Shown here: piece by piece, positions 46,831 through 56,520 of the stretch | How the letters are laid out: the number at the start of each line of letters is the position of its first letter | Numbering within the stretch: position 1 is the stretch's first letter | NCBI RefSeq assembly: GCF_004339665.1 | Contig: NZ_SMMU01000011.1 | Location: forward strand, 80,575 to 144,574 | Length of the DNA stretch: 64,000 nucleotides | Direction of reading: 5' to 3' | Source: Azotobacter chroococcum | Lineage (GTDB): Bacteria > Pseudomonadota > Gammaproteobacteria > Pseudomonadales > Pseudomonadaceae | Notes under the pieces: generated by a model | Told to the model about the DNA's origin: nothing | Databases searched by the model: none | Seen by the model: the letters and a program-made list of their open reading frames with translations, nothing else | Made by a program: the position numbers and the translations under genes

Positions 46831-47487
46831 GTGCACGAGGATTTCTGGCAGGCGCGCTGGACACGCAACGAGATCGGCTTCCACCAGATGGAGGTCAATC
46901 CCTACCTGAGCCGCCACTGGCCGACGCTGGGGCTGGCGCCCGGGAGCCGGGTGCTGGTGCCGCTGTGCGGCAAGACCCTCGATCTGGCCTGGCTGGCCGG
47001 AGAGGGCTTTGCGGTGCTCGGCGTCGAGCTGGCGGAGAAGGCGGTGCGCGACTTCTTCGCCGAGCACCAGTTGTCGCCGCGGATCGGCCAGCAGGGCGCT
47101 TTCACGGTCTATCGGGCCGGCCCGGTGGAGATCCGCTGCGGCGATTTCTTCGCCCTGACGGCCGCCGATGTCGCCGATTGCCGGGGACTCTACGACCGTG
47201 CGGCGCTGATCGCCCTGCCGCCGGAGATGCGCGAGCGCTATGTCGCCCACCTGTCGGCGATCCTGCCGCCGGGTTGCCGGGGACTGCTGGTCACCCTGGA
47301 CTACGACCAGGCACGGATGGACGGCCCGCCCTTCGCCGTCCCCGACCATGAGGTGCAGCGCCTGCTGGCGGCGGACTGGCAACTGCACTTGCTGGAGGCG
47401 CCCGACGTGCTCAGGGAGAACTGGAAATTCCTCCAGCGTGGTCTCGACCGGCTGGAGGAGCGCGTCTACCGCCTGGAGCGTCGCTAG
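46831..47487 (+). CDS. tpm: Thiopurine/tellurite S-methyltransferase
   Basis: A 218-residue methyltransferase with the TPMT N-terminus [24 protein letters not shown]. The nucleotide-binding motif is [26 protein letters not shown], followed by [17 protein letters not shown] and [11 protein letters not shown]. Bacterial Tpm methylates thiopurines, selenium and tellurium compounds using S-adenosylmethionine. GTG start at 46831 follows GGAGAAACAG. It has its own transcription unit between the helicase terminator and the convergent DUF2959 gene. Confidence 0.93.
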   Translation: MHEDFWQARWTRNEIGFHQMEVNPYLSRHWPTLGLAPGSRVLVPLCGKTLDLAWLAGEGFAVLGVELAEKAVRDFFAEHQLSPRIGQQGAFTVYRAGPVEIRCGDFFALTAADVADCRGLYDRAALIALPPEMRERYVAHLSAILPPGCRGLLVTLDYDQARMDGPPFAVPDHEVQRLLAADWQLHLLEAPDVLRENWKFLQRGLDRLEERVYRLERR

Positions 47488-47488
47488 C

Positions 47489-48136
47489 TCAGTCGAGCGG
47501 CGCCTGCAGGCGCCGCACGAAGCTGTCGGCTTCGTCGATGGAGCGCTGCATGTCGCGCAGCAGCTGGTCGACGTTGCCCTGCAGGCTGCGGTACTCGCCC
47601 TGCAGCGCGCCGATGGCGCGGGCGTTGAGGTTGTGCTTGAGGAACAGCACCTGGTCGCGCAGCACGCTGAGCACCGGCTCGATGCGCTTCTCGGCGGCCT
47701 GCATGCGGGTCAGCAGGGTCTTGTACTGCTTGCGGGTGCGTTCCAGTTCCTTGGCGCTGGCCCGGCGCAGGGTGGCATTGCTGTACTGGTCGAGTTCGCC
47801 TTCCCACTCCTCGAACAGCGCCCCGGCCACGTCCTCGACGGCGGCGATGCGCTGGCGCACCGCCTTGGCGCTGGCCTCGCTGGCCCGGTATTCGCGCTCG
47901 AGGGCGACGTAGCGCGCTTCCAGGTCGCCGCCCTGGATCTGTACCACGCTGCGGTAGCGCTCGAGGGCGTCCTTGAACTGCTCCTTGGCTGCCTGCTGGC
48001 TGTCGCGTGCGGCCTCGACACGGTCGGCGAGGATATCGCGCTTGTGGACGCCAGCCTTTTCCATCATCGAGTAGTAGGCGCTCTGGCAGCCGCCGAGGGC
48101 GAGCAGGGTGCAGTAGGCGAGAATCAATCGGCGCAT
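47489..48136 (-). CDS. DUF2959 lipoprotein
   Basis: A 215-residue protein. The lipobox is LALGGC after residues 3-18 of hydrophobic sequence. The rest is a long helical coiled coil (KRDILADRVEAARDSQQAAKEQFKDALERYR, YVALEREYRASEASAKAVRQRI, AEKRIEPVLSVLRDQVLFLKHNLNARAIG), as in DUF2959 proteins. The function is unknown, and an outer-membrane-attached periplasmic rod is likely. The start ATG follows GGGAGACCCC. Confidence 0.85.
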   Translation of the reverse strand: MRRLILAYCTLLALGGCQSAYYSMMEKAGVHKRDILADRVEAARDSQQAAKEQFKDALERYRSVVQIQGGDLEARYVALEREYRASEASAKAVRQRIAAVEDVAGALFEEWEGELDQYSNATLRRASAKELERTRKQYKTLLTRMQAAEKRIEPVLSVLRDQVLFLKHNLNARAIGALQGEYRSLQGNVDQLLRDMQRSIDEADSFVRRLQAPLD

Positions 48137-48162
48137 GGGGTCTCCCGTTTCCGGCACAAACG

Positions 48163-48190
48163 AAAGGGGCGACCCGCGGTCGCCCCTTTT
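48163..48190 (-). terminator. Hairpin downstream of htpX
   Basis: AAAGGGGCGACC and GGTCGCCCCTTT form a long perfect stem with a CGC loop. It lies 42 bp past the htpX stop and directly before the DUF2959 gene. The T run is short, so strength is uncertain. Confidence 0.65.
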
Positions 48191-48231
48191 CCTGTCGCCA
48201 TCTTAACAGGCCGCCGCCTCCGCGGCTGCCG

Positions 48232-49104
48232 TCAGCCGCGCCGGTACAGCGCCTCGATGCGCTCCTCCAGCGGCGGGTGGCTCATCAGCAGGCCCGCCAG
48301 GCCGTGCTTGAGGCCGCCGTTGATGCCGAAGGCGGTCAGGCTGTCCGGCATGTGCACGGGGACATCCTGCTCGGCCTGCAGGCGCTGCAGGGCGCCGATC
48401 ATCGCGGGGGTGCCGGCCAGCTGGGCGCCGGCCTCGTCGGCGCGGAATTCGCGGCGACGGGAGAACCACATGACGATGATGCTGGCGAGGATGCCGAGCA
48501 CCAGTTCGGCGGCGATGGTCGCGACGAAGTAGCCGATGCCCGGGCCTTCCTCGTTCTTCAACACCACCTTGTCGACGAAGTTGCCGAAGATCCGCGCGAA
48601 GAACATCACGAAGGTGTTCACCACGCCCTGGATCAGCGCCAGGGTGACCATGTCGCCGTTGGCCACGTGACCGATCTCGTGGGCCAGCACGGCACGCACC
48701 TCGTCCGGCGAGAAGCGCTCCAGCAGGCCCTGGCTGACGGCGACCAGCGCGTCGTTGCGGTTCCAGCCGGTGGCGAAGGCGTTGGCCTCGTAGGCAGGGA
48801 AGATGCCGACTTCCGGCATCTTGATGCCGGCTTCGCGAGACAGTTGCTCGACGGTCTGCAGCAGCCACTGCTCATGGCGGGTGCGCGGCTGGCTGATGAT
48901 CTCGGTGCCGGTGCTCATCTTCGCCATCCATTTGGAGATGAACAGCGATACCAGCGAGCCGGCGAAGCCGAACACGGCGCAGTAGATCAGCAGATTACCG
49001 TAGTTCTGGCCGGTGAAGCGGTCGACCCCGAGCAGTTTCAGGGTGATGCTGGCGATGATCAGCACCGCCAGGTTGGTGGCCAGGAACAGCAGGATGCGCA
49101 TCAT
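48232..49104 (-). CDS. htpX: Membrane zinc protease HtpX
   Basis: A 290-residue M48 metalloprotease of the inner membrane, which removes misfolded membrane proteins. Two N-terminal helices ([19 protein letters not shown] and [20 protein letters not shown]) precede the catalytic domain with [20 protein letters not shown] (zinc HEXXH) and [14 protein letters not shown] (third ligand Glu). Two more helices lie between. [19 protein letters not shown] completes the family end. The length is standard. Control by stress regulators is expected, though no site was identified. Confidence 0.95.
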   Translation of the reverse strand: MMRILLFLATNLAVLIIASITLKLLGVDRFTGQNYGNLLIYCAVFGFAGSLVSLFISKWMAKMSTGTEIISQPRTRHEQWLLQTVEQLSREAGIKMPEVGIFPAYEANAFATGWNRNDALVAVSQGLLERFSPDEVRAVLAHEIGHVANGDMVTLALIQGVVNTFVMFFARIFGNFVDKVVLKNEEGPGIGYFVATIAAELVLGILASIIVMWFSRRREFRADEAGAQLAGTPAMIGALQRLQAEQDVPVHMPDSLTAFGINGGLKHGLAGLLMSHPPLEERIEALYRRG

Positions 49105-49190
49105 GGAATCAGGTTCTCCTCACAGATGCATGGGGTTCATGCCGGGCTATATAAGGTCGCGTCCACAGGGGCTTCAACCCGGCGACTATT

Positions 49191-49643
49191 TCAAACTGTG
49201 TCCCCCGGGTAGAGCGGCGTGGCCTCGAAGATCAGGCGGCCGAGGCGCACCAGGCGTTCGCTGTCGCCCTCCACCAGCGCCTCGCGCAGCTGCCAGGCCA
49301 GGGTGGCCCGCACCCGCCGCATGCTGGCCGGCAGCGCCGGGTTCGCCGGCGCCGCGCCGGAGACCGCGCGGGACAGGCGCAGGAAGCCCTTTTCGCTGAG
49401 CACGGCCTGGTCCAGGGCCTCGTGGCGGATGGTCGAGTCGAAGCGCAGGTAGCCTTCCTCGGCCAGCCAGAGCAGGGCGCTCAGGCAGCTCTGGTGGCGC
49501 GTGCTCGGCAGGCCGAACTCGTCCGGCTCCTCGCGACCGATCAGGTCTTCCACGTACAGCGCGATCTTGCGCGGGAAGGCCTGATGCAGCCGCAGCAGGC
49601 CGGCGGCGGCGTCCTTGTGGAAGTCGTCGATCTGCAGGTCCAT
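49191..49643 (-). CDS. Conserved hypothetical protein
   Basis: About 150 residues, starting MDLQIDDFHKDAAAGLLRLHQAFPRKIALYVEDLIG. Two in-frame GTG codons directly upstream are possible alternatives. There is no signal peptide, membrane segment or known motif. A helix-turn-helix-like pattern may lie in CLSALLWLAEEGYLRFDS, but this is not firm. It starts 9 bp after the alaA-like stop and is probably in its operon. Homologues sit in the same place in pseudomonads; the role is unknown. Confidence 0.72.
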   Translation of the reverse strand: MDLQIDDFHKDAAAGLLRLHQAFPRKIALYVEDLIGREEPDEFGLPSTRHQSCLSALLWLAEEGYLRFDSTIRHEALDQAVLSEKGFLRLSRAVSGAAPANPALPASMRRVRATLAWQLREALVEGDSERLVRLGRLIFEATPLYPGDTV

Positions 49644-49652
49644 CACCACTTC

Positions 49653-50864
49653 TTATTGACGGTAGGTCTTGAGGAAGTTGCCGATGCGGCCGATGGCCTG
49701 CTCGAGGTCGTCGACCCGCGGCAGGGTGACCACCCGGAAGTGGTCCGGCCACGGCCAGTTGAAGGCGGTGCCCTGGACGATCAAGAGCTTTTCCTGCAGC
49801 AGCAGGTCGAGGACGAACTTCTCGTCGTTGTGGATCGGGCAGACCTTGGGGTCGATCTTCGGGAAGGCGTAGAGCGCGCCCATCGGCTTGACGCAGCTGA
49901 CTCCGGGGATGTCGTTGAGCAGCTCCCAGGTGCGGTTGCGCTGCTCCAGCAGGCGCCCGCCGGGCAGGATCAGGTCGTTGATGCTCTGGTAGCCGCCGAG
50001 GGCGGTCTGGATCGCGTGCTGGGCCGGCACGTTGGCGCACAGGCGCATGTTGGCGAGGATGTCGAGTCCCTCGATGTAGCTCTGCGCCTTGTGCTTGGGA
50101 CCGGAAATGGCCACCCAGCCGGAGCGGAAGCCGGCCACCCGGTAGGCCTTGGACAGGCCGTTGAAGGTCAGGCAGAGCACGTCCGGCGCCAGCGAGGCGG
50201 TGGAGATGTGCTGGGCGTCGTCGTAGAGAATCTTGTCGTAGATCTCGTCGGAGAAGAGCACCAGGTTGTGCTGCCGGGCGACCTCGACGATCTGCTCCAG
50301 CACTTCCTGCGGATAGACCGCGCCGGTGGGGTTGTTCGGGTTGATCAGCAGCAGCGCCCTGGTGTTGCGGGTGATCTTGGCCTTGATGTCGGCGATGTCG
50401 GGATACCAGTTCGACTGCTCGTCGCACAGGTAGTGCACCGCCTTGCCGCCGGCCAGGCTGGTGGCCGCGGTCCACAGCGGGTAGTCGGGCGCCGGGATCA
50501 GCACCTCGTCGCCGTTGTTGAGCAGGGCCTGCAGGACCATGACGATCAGCTCGGAGACGCCGTTGCCGAGGTAGATGTCCTCGATGCCGACGCCTTCGAC
50601 CTTCTTCTGCTGGTAGTACTGCATCACCGCCTTGCGCGCGCTGAACAGCCCCTTGGAGTCGCTGTAGCCCTGGGCGGTGGGCAGGTTGCGGATCACGTCC
50701 TGGAGGATTTCCTCGGGGGCCTCGAAACCGAACGGCGCCGGGTTGCCGATGTTCAGCTTGAGGATGCGGTGGCCTTCCTCCTCCAGGCGCTTGGCGTGCT
50801 TGAGCACCGGCCCGCGGATGTCGTAGCAGACGTTGGCGAGCTTGTTCGATTTACTAACCTGCAT
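49653..50864 (-). CDS. alaA: Class I aminotransferase, alanine transaminase AlaA-like
   Basis: A 403-residue fold-type I aminotransferase. The cofactor-binding core is intact: [84 protein letters not shown] with the Schiff-base Lys, and [16 protein letters not shown] with the carboxylate Arg. It resembles E. coli AlaA, which makes alanine from pyruvate and glutamate. The exact amino donor is inferred. It is divergent from msrB and followed by a small hypothetical gene. Confidence 0.88.
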   Translation of the reverse strand: MQVSKSNKLANVCYDIRGPVLKHAKRLEEEGHRILKLNIGNPAPFGFEAPEEILQDVIRNLPTAQGYSDSKGLFSARKAVMQYYQQKKVEGVGIEDIYLGNGVSELIVMVLQALLNNGDEVLIPAPDYPLWTAATSLAGGKAVHYLCDEQSNWYPDIADIKAKITRNTRALLLINPNNPTGAVYPQEVLEQIVEVARQHNLVLFSDEIYDKILYDDAQHISTASLAPDVLCLTFNGLSKAYRVAGFRSGWVAISGPKHKAQSYIEGLDILANMRLCANVPAQHAIQTALGGYQSINDLILPGGRLLEQRNRTWELLNDIPGVSCVKPMGALYAFPKIDPKVCPIHNDEKFVLDLLLQEKLLIVQGTAFNWPWPDHFRVVTLPRVDDLEQAIGRIGNFLKTYRQ

Positions 50865-51114
50865 GTGTGTGATCCCGAAGAAGAAGCGCAGGGGCCGGAA
50901 CCGGGGAGGGAAGGAGGACGCTGGTGCGGCCGGTAGGCCGGGCGCGGACGCCGGGGCAGCGAACGCAGCCATCCTTCGCCGCCGGACCGATTCGGGCCTT
51001 GCGGCCTTGGCTATGGATGACGCGGATGACAAACTGGTTGCGAATCATACGTCGCGGCCCGATTCGCTGGAAAGGTACCGGTCGGGCTTTTTTCCAATCG
51101 AACGAGGTACACGC

Positions 51115-51516
51115 ATGGACAAGCTCGAAAAATCCCTTGATGCCTGGCGGGAGCTCCTGTCCGAGGAGCGTTTCCGCGTCTGCCGCCTGGGCGGCACGGA
51201 GCGGGCCTTCAGCGGCGAGTACTACGCCACCAGCGTGCCCGGGGTCTATCACTGCGTCTGCTGCGATGCGCCGCTGTTCGATTCCGATGCCAAGTACGAC
51301 GCCGGCTGTGGCTGGCCCAGCTACTTCCAGCCGGTGACCGCCGGCGCGCTGTCCAGCCGCGACGACTACAGCCACGGCATGCACCGCATCGAGGTGCTCT
51401 GCGCCCGCTGCGACGCCCATCTGGGCCATGTGTTTCCCGACGGGCCGCCGCCGACCGGGCTGCGCTACTGCATCAACTCCGCCTCGCTGCGCCTGCAGCC
51501 GCGCGGCGAGGGCTGA
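51115..51516 (+). CDS. msrB: Peptide methionine-R-sulfoxide reductase
   Basis: A 133-residue thiol reductase repairing methionine-R-sulfoxide. It has zinc-site cysteines in [11 protein letters not shown] and [31 protein letters not shown] as consecutive segments; the last Cys (RYCINS) is the catalytic one. [11 protein letters not shown] is the substrate pocket. A start at 51115 was chosen from a GAGGTACACGC site. It shares an operon-like order with the glutathione peroxidase gene, consistent with oxidative-damage defence. Confidence 0.95.
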   Translation: MDKLEKSLDAWRELLSEERFRVCRLGGTERAFSGEYYATSVPGVYHCVCCDAPLFDSDAKYDAGCGWPSYFQPVTAGALSSRDDYSHGMHRIEVLCARCDAHLGHVFPDGPPPTGLRYCINSASLRLQPRGEG

Positions 51517-51590
51517 GCCGGCCGGCCTCATTCCTGCCGGGTTCCGGGCAGTGCCGGGACCCGGCCCGAGCCTTGCAGGAGGGCTTCGGC

Positions 51591-52067
51591 ATGCACGATC
51601 CTCTGTTCGACATTCCCCTCGATGATCAGCCGCGGACGCTGGCCGATTTTCCCGGCCGCGCCTGGCTGGTGGTGAACACGGCCAGCCGCTGCGGTTTCAC
51701 GCCCCAGTACGAAGGCCTGCAGATGCTCTGGCAGCGTTATCGGGAGCGGGGCCTGGTGGTGCTCGGCTTCCCCTGCAATCAGTTCGGTCATCAGGAGCCA
51801 GGCGATGAACTCGAAATCGCCGAGTTCTGCCAGCTTAACTATGGTGTCGGTTTTCCGCTGTTTCAGAAGGTCGAGGTCAATGGGCCCCAGGCGCACCCCC
51901 TGTTCGCGGAGCTGAAGCAGCGTGCCCCAGGCCTGCTCGGCAGCCAGAGCGTGAAGTGGAACTTCACCAAGTTCCTGATCGGCCGGGAGGGTCGGGTGGT
52001 CAGGCGTTTCGCTCCCGCGACCGACCCGGGTCAGCTCTGCGGCGAAATCGAAGCCCTGCTTGAATAG
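51591..52067 (+). CDS. Glutathione/thioredoxin peroxidase (GPx-like)
   Basis: A 158-residue thioredoxin-fold peroxidase. The peroxidatic Cys34 is in NTASRCGFTPQYEGL, with partners Gln in LGFPCNQFGHQEPG and Trp in SVKWNFTKFLI. The family usually uses thioredoxin or glutathione. AGGAGG precedes the ATG at 51591; an upstream in-frame TTG is less likely. It follows msrB by 74 bp and lies convergent to the SagS-like kinase gene. Confidence 0.93.
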   Translation: MHDPLFDIPLDDQPRTLADFPGRAWLVVNTASRCGFTPQYEGLQMLWQRYRERGLVVLGFPCNQFGHQEPGDELEIAEFCQLNYGVGFPLFQKVEVNGPQAHPLFAELKQRAPGLLGSQSVKWNFTKFLIGREGRVVRRFAPATDPGQLCGEIEALLE

Positions 52068-52156
52068 GACCTGGCCGACGGCCAGTATCAGGCAGGCCTC
52101 GCGCAGTGCTGTTTCCTCGTTTGCCGCAGGGTCATCGAGCCTATCGTCGGCTCCGC

Positions 52157-54475
52157 TCATGTAGCGCTTGCCCCACCCGGCAGCCAGGTGTGCAGCATGT
52201 TGGCCAGGTCCTCGCGGCGCAGGGGCTTGGCCAGGTAGTCGTTCATGCCGGCGGTGCGGCAGCGTTCACGTTCCTCCGGCAGAACGTTGGCGGTCAGGGC
52301 GATGATCGGCAGCTCCGACCAGCGGCCGTCCTGGCGAATCCGCCGGCTGGTCTCGTAGCCGTCCATCACCGGCATGTTGCAGTCCATCAGGATCAGATCG
52401 ACCGGGCCCTGTTCCAGATAGGACAGCGCTTCGGCGCCATGCGGGGCGATGGCGACCTCGTAGCCGAGTTTGGCCAGCATGCCCTTGGCGACCATCTGGT
52501 TGACCGGGTTGTCCTCGACCAGCAGGACCTGGCGTTGCCGGGGCGCCGCCTGCACGGGCTCGACCTCCCCGGGCGGAGGCTCCTCGATGGCCTGCAGGGC
52601 GCGTGTCACCGCTTGGTACAGGGCGGCGCGGGAGAGTGGCCGGGCCAGTTGCTGGAGGGGCGCCAGGGCGTGCGTCTCCTCGCGGGGCAGGAAGCTGCCG
52701 TAGGCGGTCACCACCAGGAAGGGGGCGGTGACGGTCGGGCGCATGCCCAGCAGGCATTGCGGGCAGTCGGTGATCAGCAGGTCGGTCTCGATTCCAGCCA
52801 GGCCGCTGTCGACATCCAGTCGCCGATACTCCAGTCCCCAGCCCGGCAGGTGCATCTCCAGCAGCTCGGCCAGGCCGCTGCTGCCGGGCGTCATGCCGAT
52901 GATGCAGCCGTGCAGGGCGCCGCGGGGTATGGCCGGCGTGTGGCAGGGCAGCGGCAGCTCGACGCTGAAGGTGCTGCCCAGGCCCTCCTTGGAGGTGAAG
53001 GCGAGACGGCCCTGCATGGCCTCGCAGAGCTTGCGGGTCAGGGCCAGGCCGAGGCCGGTTCCGCCGTACTGGCGGGTAATGGTGGCGGTGGCCTGGGCGA
53101 AGGGCTGGAAGATGCGCGCCTGGGCTTCGCGGGAGATGCCGATGCCGGTGTCGCGGATGAGCAGCCGTATGCCGTCGCCGCTGGTCTGCAGGCAGACGTC
53201 GACCCGCCCGAAGCGGGTGAACTTGAGCGCGTTGGAGATCAGATTGCTGGCGATCTGCCTGACCCGCGTCGGGTCGCCGATTACCTGAGTGGGCAGCCCG
53301 GGGTCGATCAGGCAGGTCAGCTCGACGCCGGGCGCCGCGCTCTGCGAGAGCAGGGCGGTGGCGTCCTCGATCAGCGCGCCGACATCGAAGGGAATCCGTT
53401 CCAGCTCCATCTGGCCGGACTCGAACTTGGACAGGTCGAGCACGTCGTTGAGCAGGCGGACCAGCACCTTGCCCGAGGCATGGGCGACGGAAAGCTGCTG
53501 ACGCTGTTCGCTGCTGAGCGGGCCGTCGAGGGACAGGGACAGCATGCCGAGCAGGCCGTTCAGCGGCGTGCGGATCTCGTGGCTCATGTTGGCGAGAAAG
53601 GCCGAGCGCGCCTGGGCCATCTCCAGGGCGGTGCTCCGGGCTGTCTCCAGGTCGCGGTTGCTCTGCGTCAGGCGGGCGTTGGCCGCCTCCAGTTCGGCGG
53701 TGCGCGCCGAAACCATGTTCTCCAGTTCGCCAAGGTATTCGGTCAGGCGGTTCTCGGCCTCGCGACGCTGCTCGATCTCCTGGCTGGTCTTGCGCAGCAG
53801 CTGGTTGATGGCCTGGACCAGGATGCCGATTTCATCGCTCTCGTGGCGTGGCGGGCAGGGCAGCGGGCGGTTCTCGTTGGGGTTGTGTTCGCTCAGTTGC
53901 TGGATGATGCCGACCAGCGGCCGGGTCAGCATCCGGTTGAACACCACCAGCAGGAGCAGGGCGAGCAGCAGGCTGCTGGCGAAGCCGGTCAGCAGGGTGA
54001 GTCCGGAACGTTCGAGAAAGGTACTGCCGAAGGCGTAGGTGTCGATCTCCAGGCGCAGGAAGCCGAGGGCTTCGTCGGGTGCGTGGGCGATGCTCAGCGG
54101 CGCCTCGAAGTAGCGCCGAGGCTTGAACAGCATGTCGCTGAACACCCGGTATTCGCTGTTCATCGCCGGGCGGCTGACTGCGGCCAGGGGGCGATGGTCG
54201 CTGCCGACGATTTCCGCGCTGATCACCGCCGGCGAGCGCAACAGGCCGAGCAGCAGCTCCTGGGCCAGTTCGGCATCGATGTTGTAGGCGATGCGCGCTG
54301 CCGGGTTGAGACTAATTTGCTGCAGGCTGGTGATTTCACGTTCGATGGATGCGCTCTGGCTGGCATAATCCAGGCTGATCTTCGCCAGACTGAGCAGGGT
54401 ACCGAGCACGAACGCCGCCAGTACCGCCAGGGAGGCCTGCTTGTAGGAGAGGCGGTTGGTTGGCGCTATGTTCAT
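52157..54475 (-). CDS. Hybrid sensor histidine kinase, SagS-like
   Basis: A 772-residue kinase. A first membrane helix (LAVLAAFVLGTLLSLAKI) leads to a periplasmic sensor, and a second helix LLTGFASSLLLALLLLVVF follows at about residue 180, with a HAMP-like linker. The kinase core has FLANMSHEIRTPLNGLLGM (phospho-acceptor His), LISNALKF, RDTGIGI and [13 protein letters not shown] degenerate receiver, then a full C-terminal receiver with VEDNPVNQMV, LILMDCNMPVMDGYETSRRI and ALTANVLPEE complete it. Size and order match SagS, which signals to HptB and controls the switch to biofilm growth. Placement near gpx agrees with the Pseudomonas order. Confidence 0.85.
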   Translation of the reverse strand: MNIAPTNRLSYKQASLAVLAAFVLGTLLSLAKISLDYASQSASIEREITSLQQISLNPAARIAYNIDAELAQELLLGLLRSPAVISAEIVGSDHRPLAAVSRPAMNSEYRVFSDMLFKPRRYFEAPLSIAHAPDEALGFLRLEIDTYAFGSTFLERSGLTLLTGFASSLLLALLLLVVFNRMLTRPLVGIIQQLSEHNPNENRPLPCPPRHESDEIGILVQAINQLLRKTSQEIEQRREAENRLTEYLGELENMVSARTAELEAANARLTQSNRDLETARSTALEMAQARSAFLANMSHEIRTPLNGLLGMLSLSLDGPLSSEQRQQLSVAHASGKVLVRLLNDVLDLSKFESGQMELERIPFDVGALIEDATALLSQSAAPGVELTCLIDPGLPTQVIGDPTRVRQIASNLISNALKFTRFGRVDVCLQTSGDGIRLLIRDTGIGISREAQARIFQPFAQATATITRQYGGTGLGLALTRKLCEAMQGRLAFTSKEGLGSTFSVELPLPCHTPAIPRGALHGCIIGMTPGSSGLAELLEMHLPGWGLEYRRLDVDSGLAGIETDLLITDCPQCLLGMRPTVTAPFLVVTAYGSFLPREETHALAPLQQLARPLSRAALYQAVTRALQAIEEPPPGEVEPVQAAPRQRQVLLVEDNPVNQMVAKGMLAKLGYEVAIAPHGAEALSYLEQGPVDLILMDCNMPVMDGYETSRRIRQDGRWSELPIIALTANVLPEERERCRTAGMNDYLAKPLRREDLANMLHTWLPGGASAT

Positions 54476-54577
54476 GCAGTGGCTGGAGTCCAAATGCTAG
54501 CCGCGTAGGATAACCCAAGCCTGCCTCGGGCTGGCAGAACCCTTCATGCATTCTGACCATCGTATTAAGGAAGGATT

Positions 54578-55459
54578 GTGAACGGCCGATTGAACGAGTT
54601 TCTTGACCAGGCGCAGGTTTTGCTGGAGCGTCTCGAACCCCTGCTGCCGGCGGCCCAGCCTCCGCTGGACTGGACCTGCAGCCTGGCGGCGCGCTGGCAG
54701 CGCGTGGGGCGCGACGGGGCGCTGCTGCCGCTGCAGGTGAGCCTGGACATGCAGCTGGCCGACCTGATCGGGGTGGACAGCCAGCGCGACCAGCTGTCGC
54801 GCAACACCCGCCAGTTCGTCGCCGGCCTGCCCGCCAACCATGCCCTGCTGTGGGGCGCCCGCGGCACCGGCAAGTCCTCCCTGGTCCGCGCGCTGCTGGC
54901 CGAGCATGCCGCGGCCGGCCTGCGCCTGATCGAGATCGAGCGCGACCACCTGGCCGACCTGCCGCGGGTGGTCGAGCGGCTGGCCGGTCTGCCGCAGCGC
55001 TTCGTGCTGTTCTGCGACGACCTGTCCTTCGAGGCCGGCGACGACGGCTACCAGGTGCTGAAAAGCGTGCTGGACGGCTCCCTGGAGCGCGCCCCGGACA
55101 ACGTGCTGCTCTACGCCACCTCCAATCGTCGCCATCTGGTGCCGGAGCGGCAGAGCGACAACGACAACTGGCAGCTGGTCGACGGCGAGGTGCATCCGAA
55201 CGAGGCCGTGGAGGACAAGATCGCCCTGTCCGACCGGTTCGGCCTGTGGCTATCCTTCTATCCCTTCACCCAGGATCACTATCTGTCCGTGGTGCGCCAC
55301 TGGATCGCGGTGCTGGCGGGGCAGTGCGAACTGGCCTGGGACTGGGACGAGGCCCTGGAAAGGACGGCGATCCGCTGGGCCCAGGGGCGCGGCAACCGCA
55401 ATGGCCGCTGCGCCTATCAGTTCGCCCGCCACTGGGTCGGCCTGCGGCTTCTCGGCTAG
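54578..55459 (+). CDS. AAA+ ATPase of the DUF815 family
   Basis: A 293-residue protein with a GTG start after AAGGAAGGA. A Walker A motif lies in LLWGARGTGKSSLVRALLAE and a Walker B in RFVLFCDDLSFEAGDDGYQVLKSVLDG. A sensor 1-like LLYATSNRRHLVPE follows. DUF815 proteins are AAA+ ATPases in many proteobacteria, of no known role. It ends 49 bp before the tRNA promoter. Confidence 0.88.
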   Translation: MNGRLNEFLDQAQVLLERLEPLLPAAQPPLDWTCSLAARWQRVGRDGALLPLQVSLDMQLADLIGVDSQRDQLSRNTRQFVAGLPANHALLWGARGTGKSSLVRALLAEHAAAGLRLIEIERDHLADLPRVVERLAGLPQRFVLFCDDLSFEAGDDGYQVLKSVLDGSLERAPDNVLLYATSNRRHLVPERQSDNDNWQLVDGEVHPNEAVEDKIALSDRFGLWLSFYPFTQDHYLSVVRHWIAVLAGQCELAWDWDEALERTAIRWAQGRGNRNGRCAYQFARHWVGLRLLG

Positions 55460-55507
55460 CCGTGCAGTGTCGGGAAGTCGTTGATTTGAAAAATCTTTAT
55501 TCGGGTG

Positions 55508-55536
55508 TTGACGATTTTCGAAAGGCTCCCTAGAAT
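55508..55536 (+). promoter_or_regulatory. Promoter of the tRNA operon
   Basis: TTGACG and TAGAAT are separated by exactly 17 bp, close to consensus. Transcription should begin near 55543, giving a leader of about 70 nt before tRNA-Glu. Confidence 0.8.
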
Positions 55537-55612
55537 GCGCCCCACTTCCAGCGCCTAAGTAAAAGTCAGGCGTTGGAAGCCGGAAGAAAAGCTGTTGTAA
55601 GTTCCGGGCCGC

Positions 55613-55688
55613 GTCCCCTTCGTCTAGTGGCCTAGGACACCGCCCTTTCACGGCGGTAACAGGGGTTCGAGTCCCCTAGGGGACGCCA
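55613..55688 (+). tRNA. tRNA-Glu (anticodon TTC)
   Basis: 76 nt with CCA encoded. GTCCCCT/AGGGGAC closes the acceptor stem, the anticodon loop CTTTCAC has TTC, and the T loop is TTCGAGT. It begins the tRNA operon. Confidence 0.97.
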
Positions 55689-55690
55689 AT

Positions 55691-55766
<76 letters not shown>

Positions 55767-55884
55767 GTTTCTCGAAGGCGTCGACATCACTTGGTCGTCA
55801 TCTTCGGCGCAAGACCTCGGATGAGGTCGGTGTGCCGGGCCCGCGAGGCGGGCCGTTGGAAAGGTCCCTCGGGACAAGCACAAT

Positions 55885-55960
<76 letters not shown>

Positions 55961-55968
55961 AACTCACG

Positions 55969-55995
55969 AAAACGCCACTCATCGAGTGGCGTTTT
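55969..55995 (+). terminator. Terminator of the tRNA operon
   Basis: AAAACGCCACTC and GAGTGGCGTTTT form a perfect 12-bp stem with an ATC loop, followed by CGTTTTT. Confidence 0.93.
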
Positions 55996-56051
55996 CGTTT
56001 TTCCGCTTTCGACGGAATTCCCCGGCCCGCCGCTTGGCGGGCCTTTCGCAT

Positions 56052-56459
56052 TCAGTGCCGGCTGCTGTCGCCCGGCAGGGCGAGCAACTGCTTCTCCCGG
56101 TTCCACTCGAAGGGCTCGCCGCAGGCTTCGGCTTCGAAGCGACGCTCGTCGAGCTCCTGGTACAGGGCGATTTCCTCGTCCGGCATGAAGTGCAGGCAGT
56201 CCCCGCCGAAGAACCAGAGCAGGTCGCGCGGCACCAGGTGGGCAATCTGCGGATAGCGCTGGAACACCTGGCAGATCAGCTCCTGGCCCAGGTGGCGTTC
56301 CTCCGGACTCTCCCTCAGGGCGGCCAGCAGTTCGTCGAAGCGCTCCATGAACAGCGCATGGCTTTCGTCCGAGACTTGTTCGGCCTCGCCGAGGGCGACG
56401 AGGATGCCGCGCAGGTGGGCGAGCAGGGCGAGATGATGATCGAGATAGGAAATGGCCAT
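56052..56459 (-). CDS. Conserved hypothetical protein of Pseudomonas
   Basis: A 135-residue soluble, acidic protein starting AISYLDHHLALLAHLRGILVALGEAEQVS. A helical middle (HALFMERFDELLAALRESPEERHLGQELICQVFQRYP) leads to DLLWFFGGDCLHFMPDEEIALYQELDE near the end. No catalytic motif or membrane segment is visible, and I do not know a function. Homologues sit near tRNA genes and fadE in pseudomonads. It is transcribed in the same direction as fadE. Confidence 0.75.
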   Translation of the reverse strand: MAISYLDHHLALLAHLRGILVALGEAEQVSDESHALFMERFDELLAALRESPEERHLGQELICQVFQRYPQIAHLVPRDLLWFFGGDCLHFMPDEEIALYQELDERRFEAEACGEPFEWNREKQLLALPGDSSRH

Positions 56460-56520
56460 GGAATACCTGTCATGAAAAGGGCGCGGAGTATAGCAGGCCG
56501 GCACAGGAGGCCCCTGTCCC

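Noticed and set aside
55767..55884. Possible extra tRNA or sRNA in the tRNA-Gly spacer
   Set aside because: No cloverleaf, no promoter or terminator of its own was found; it reads as processed spacer.
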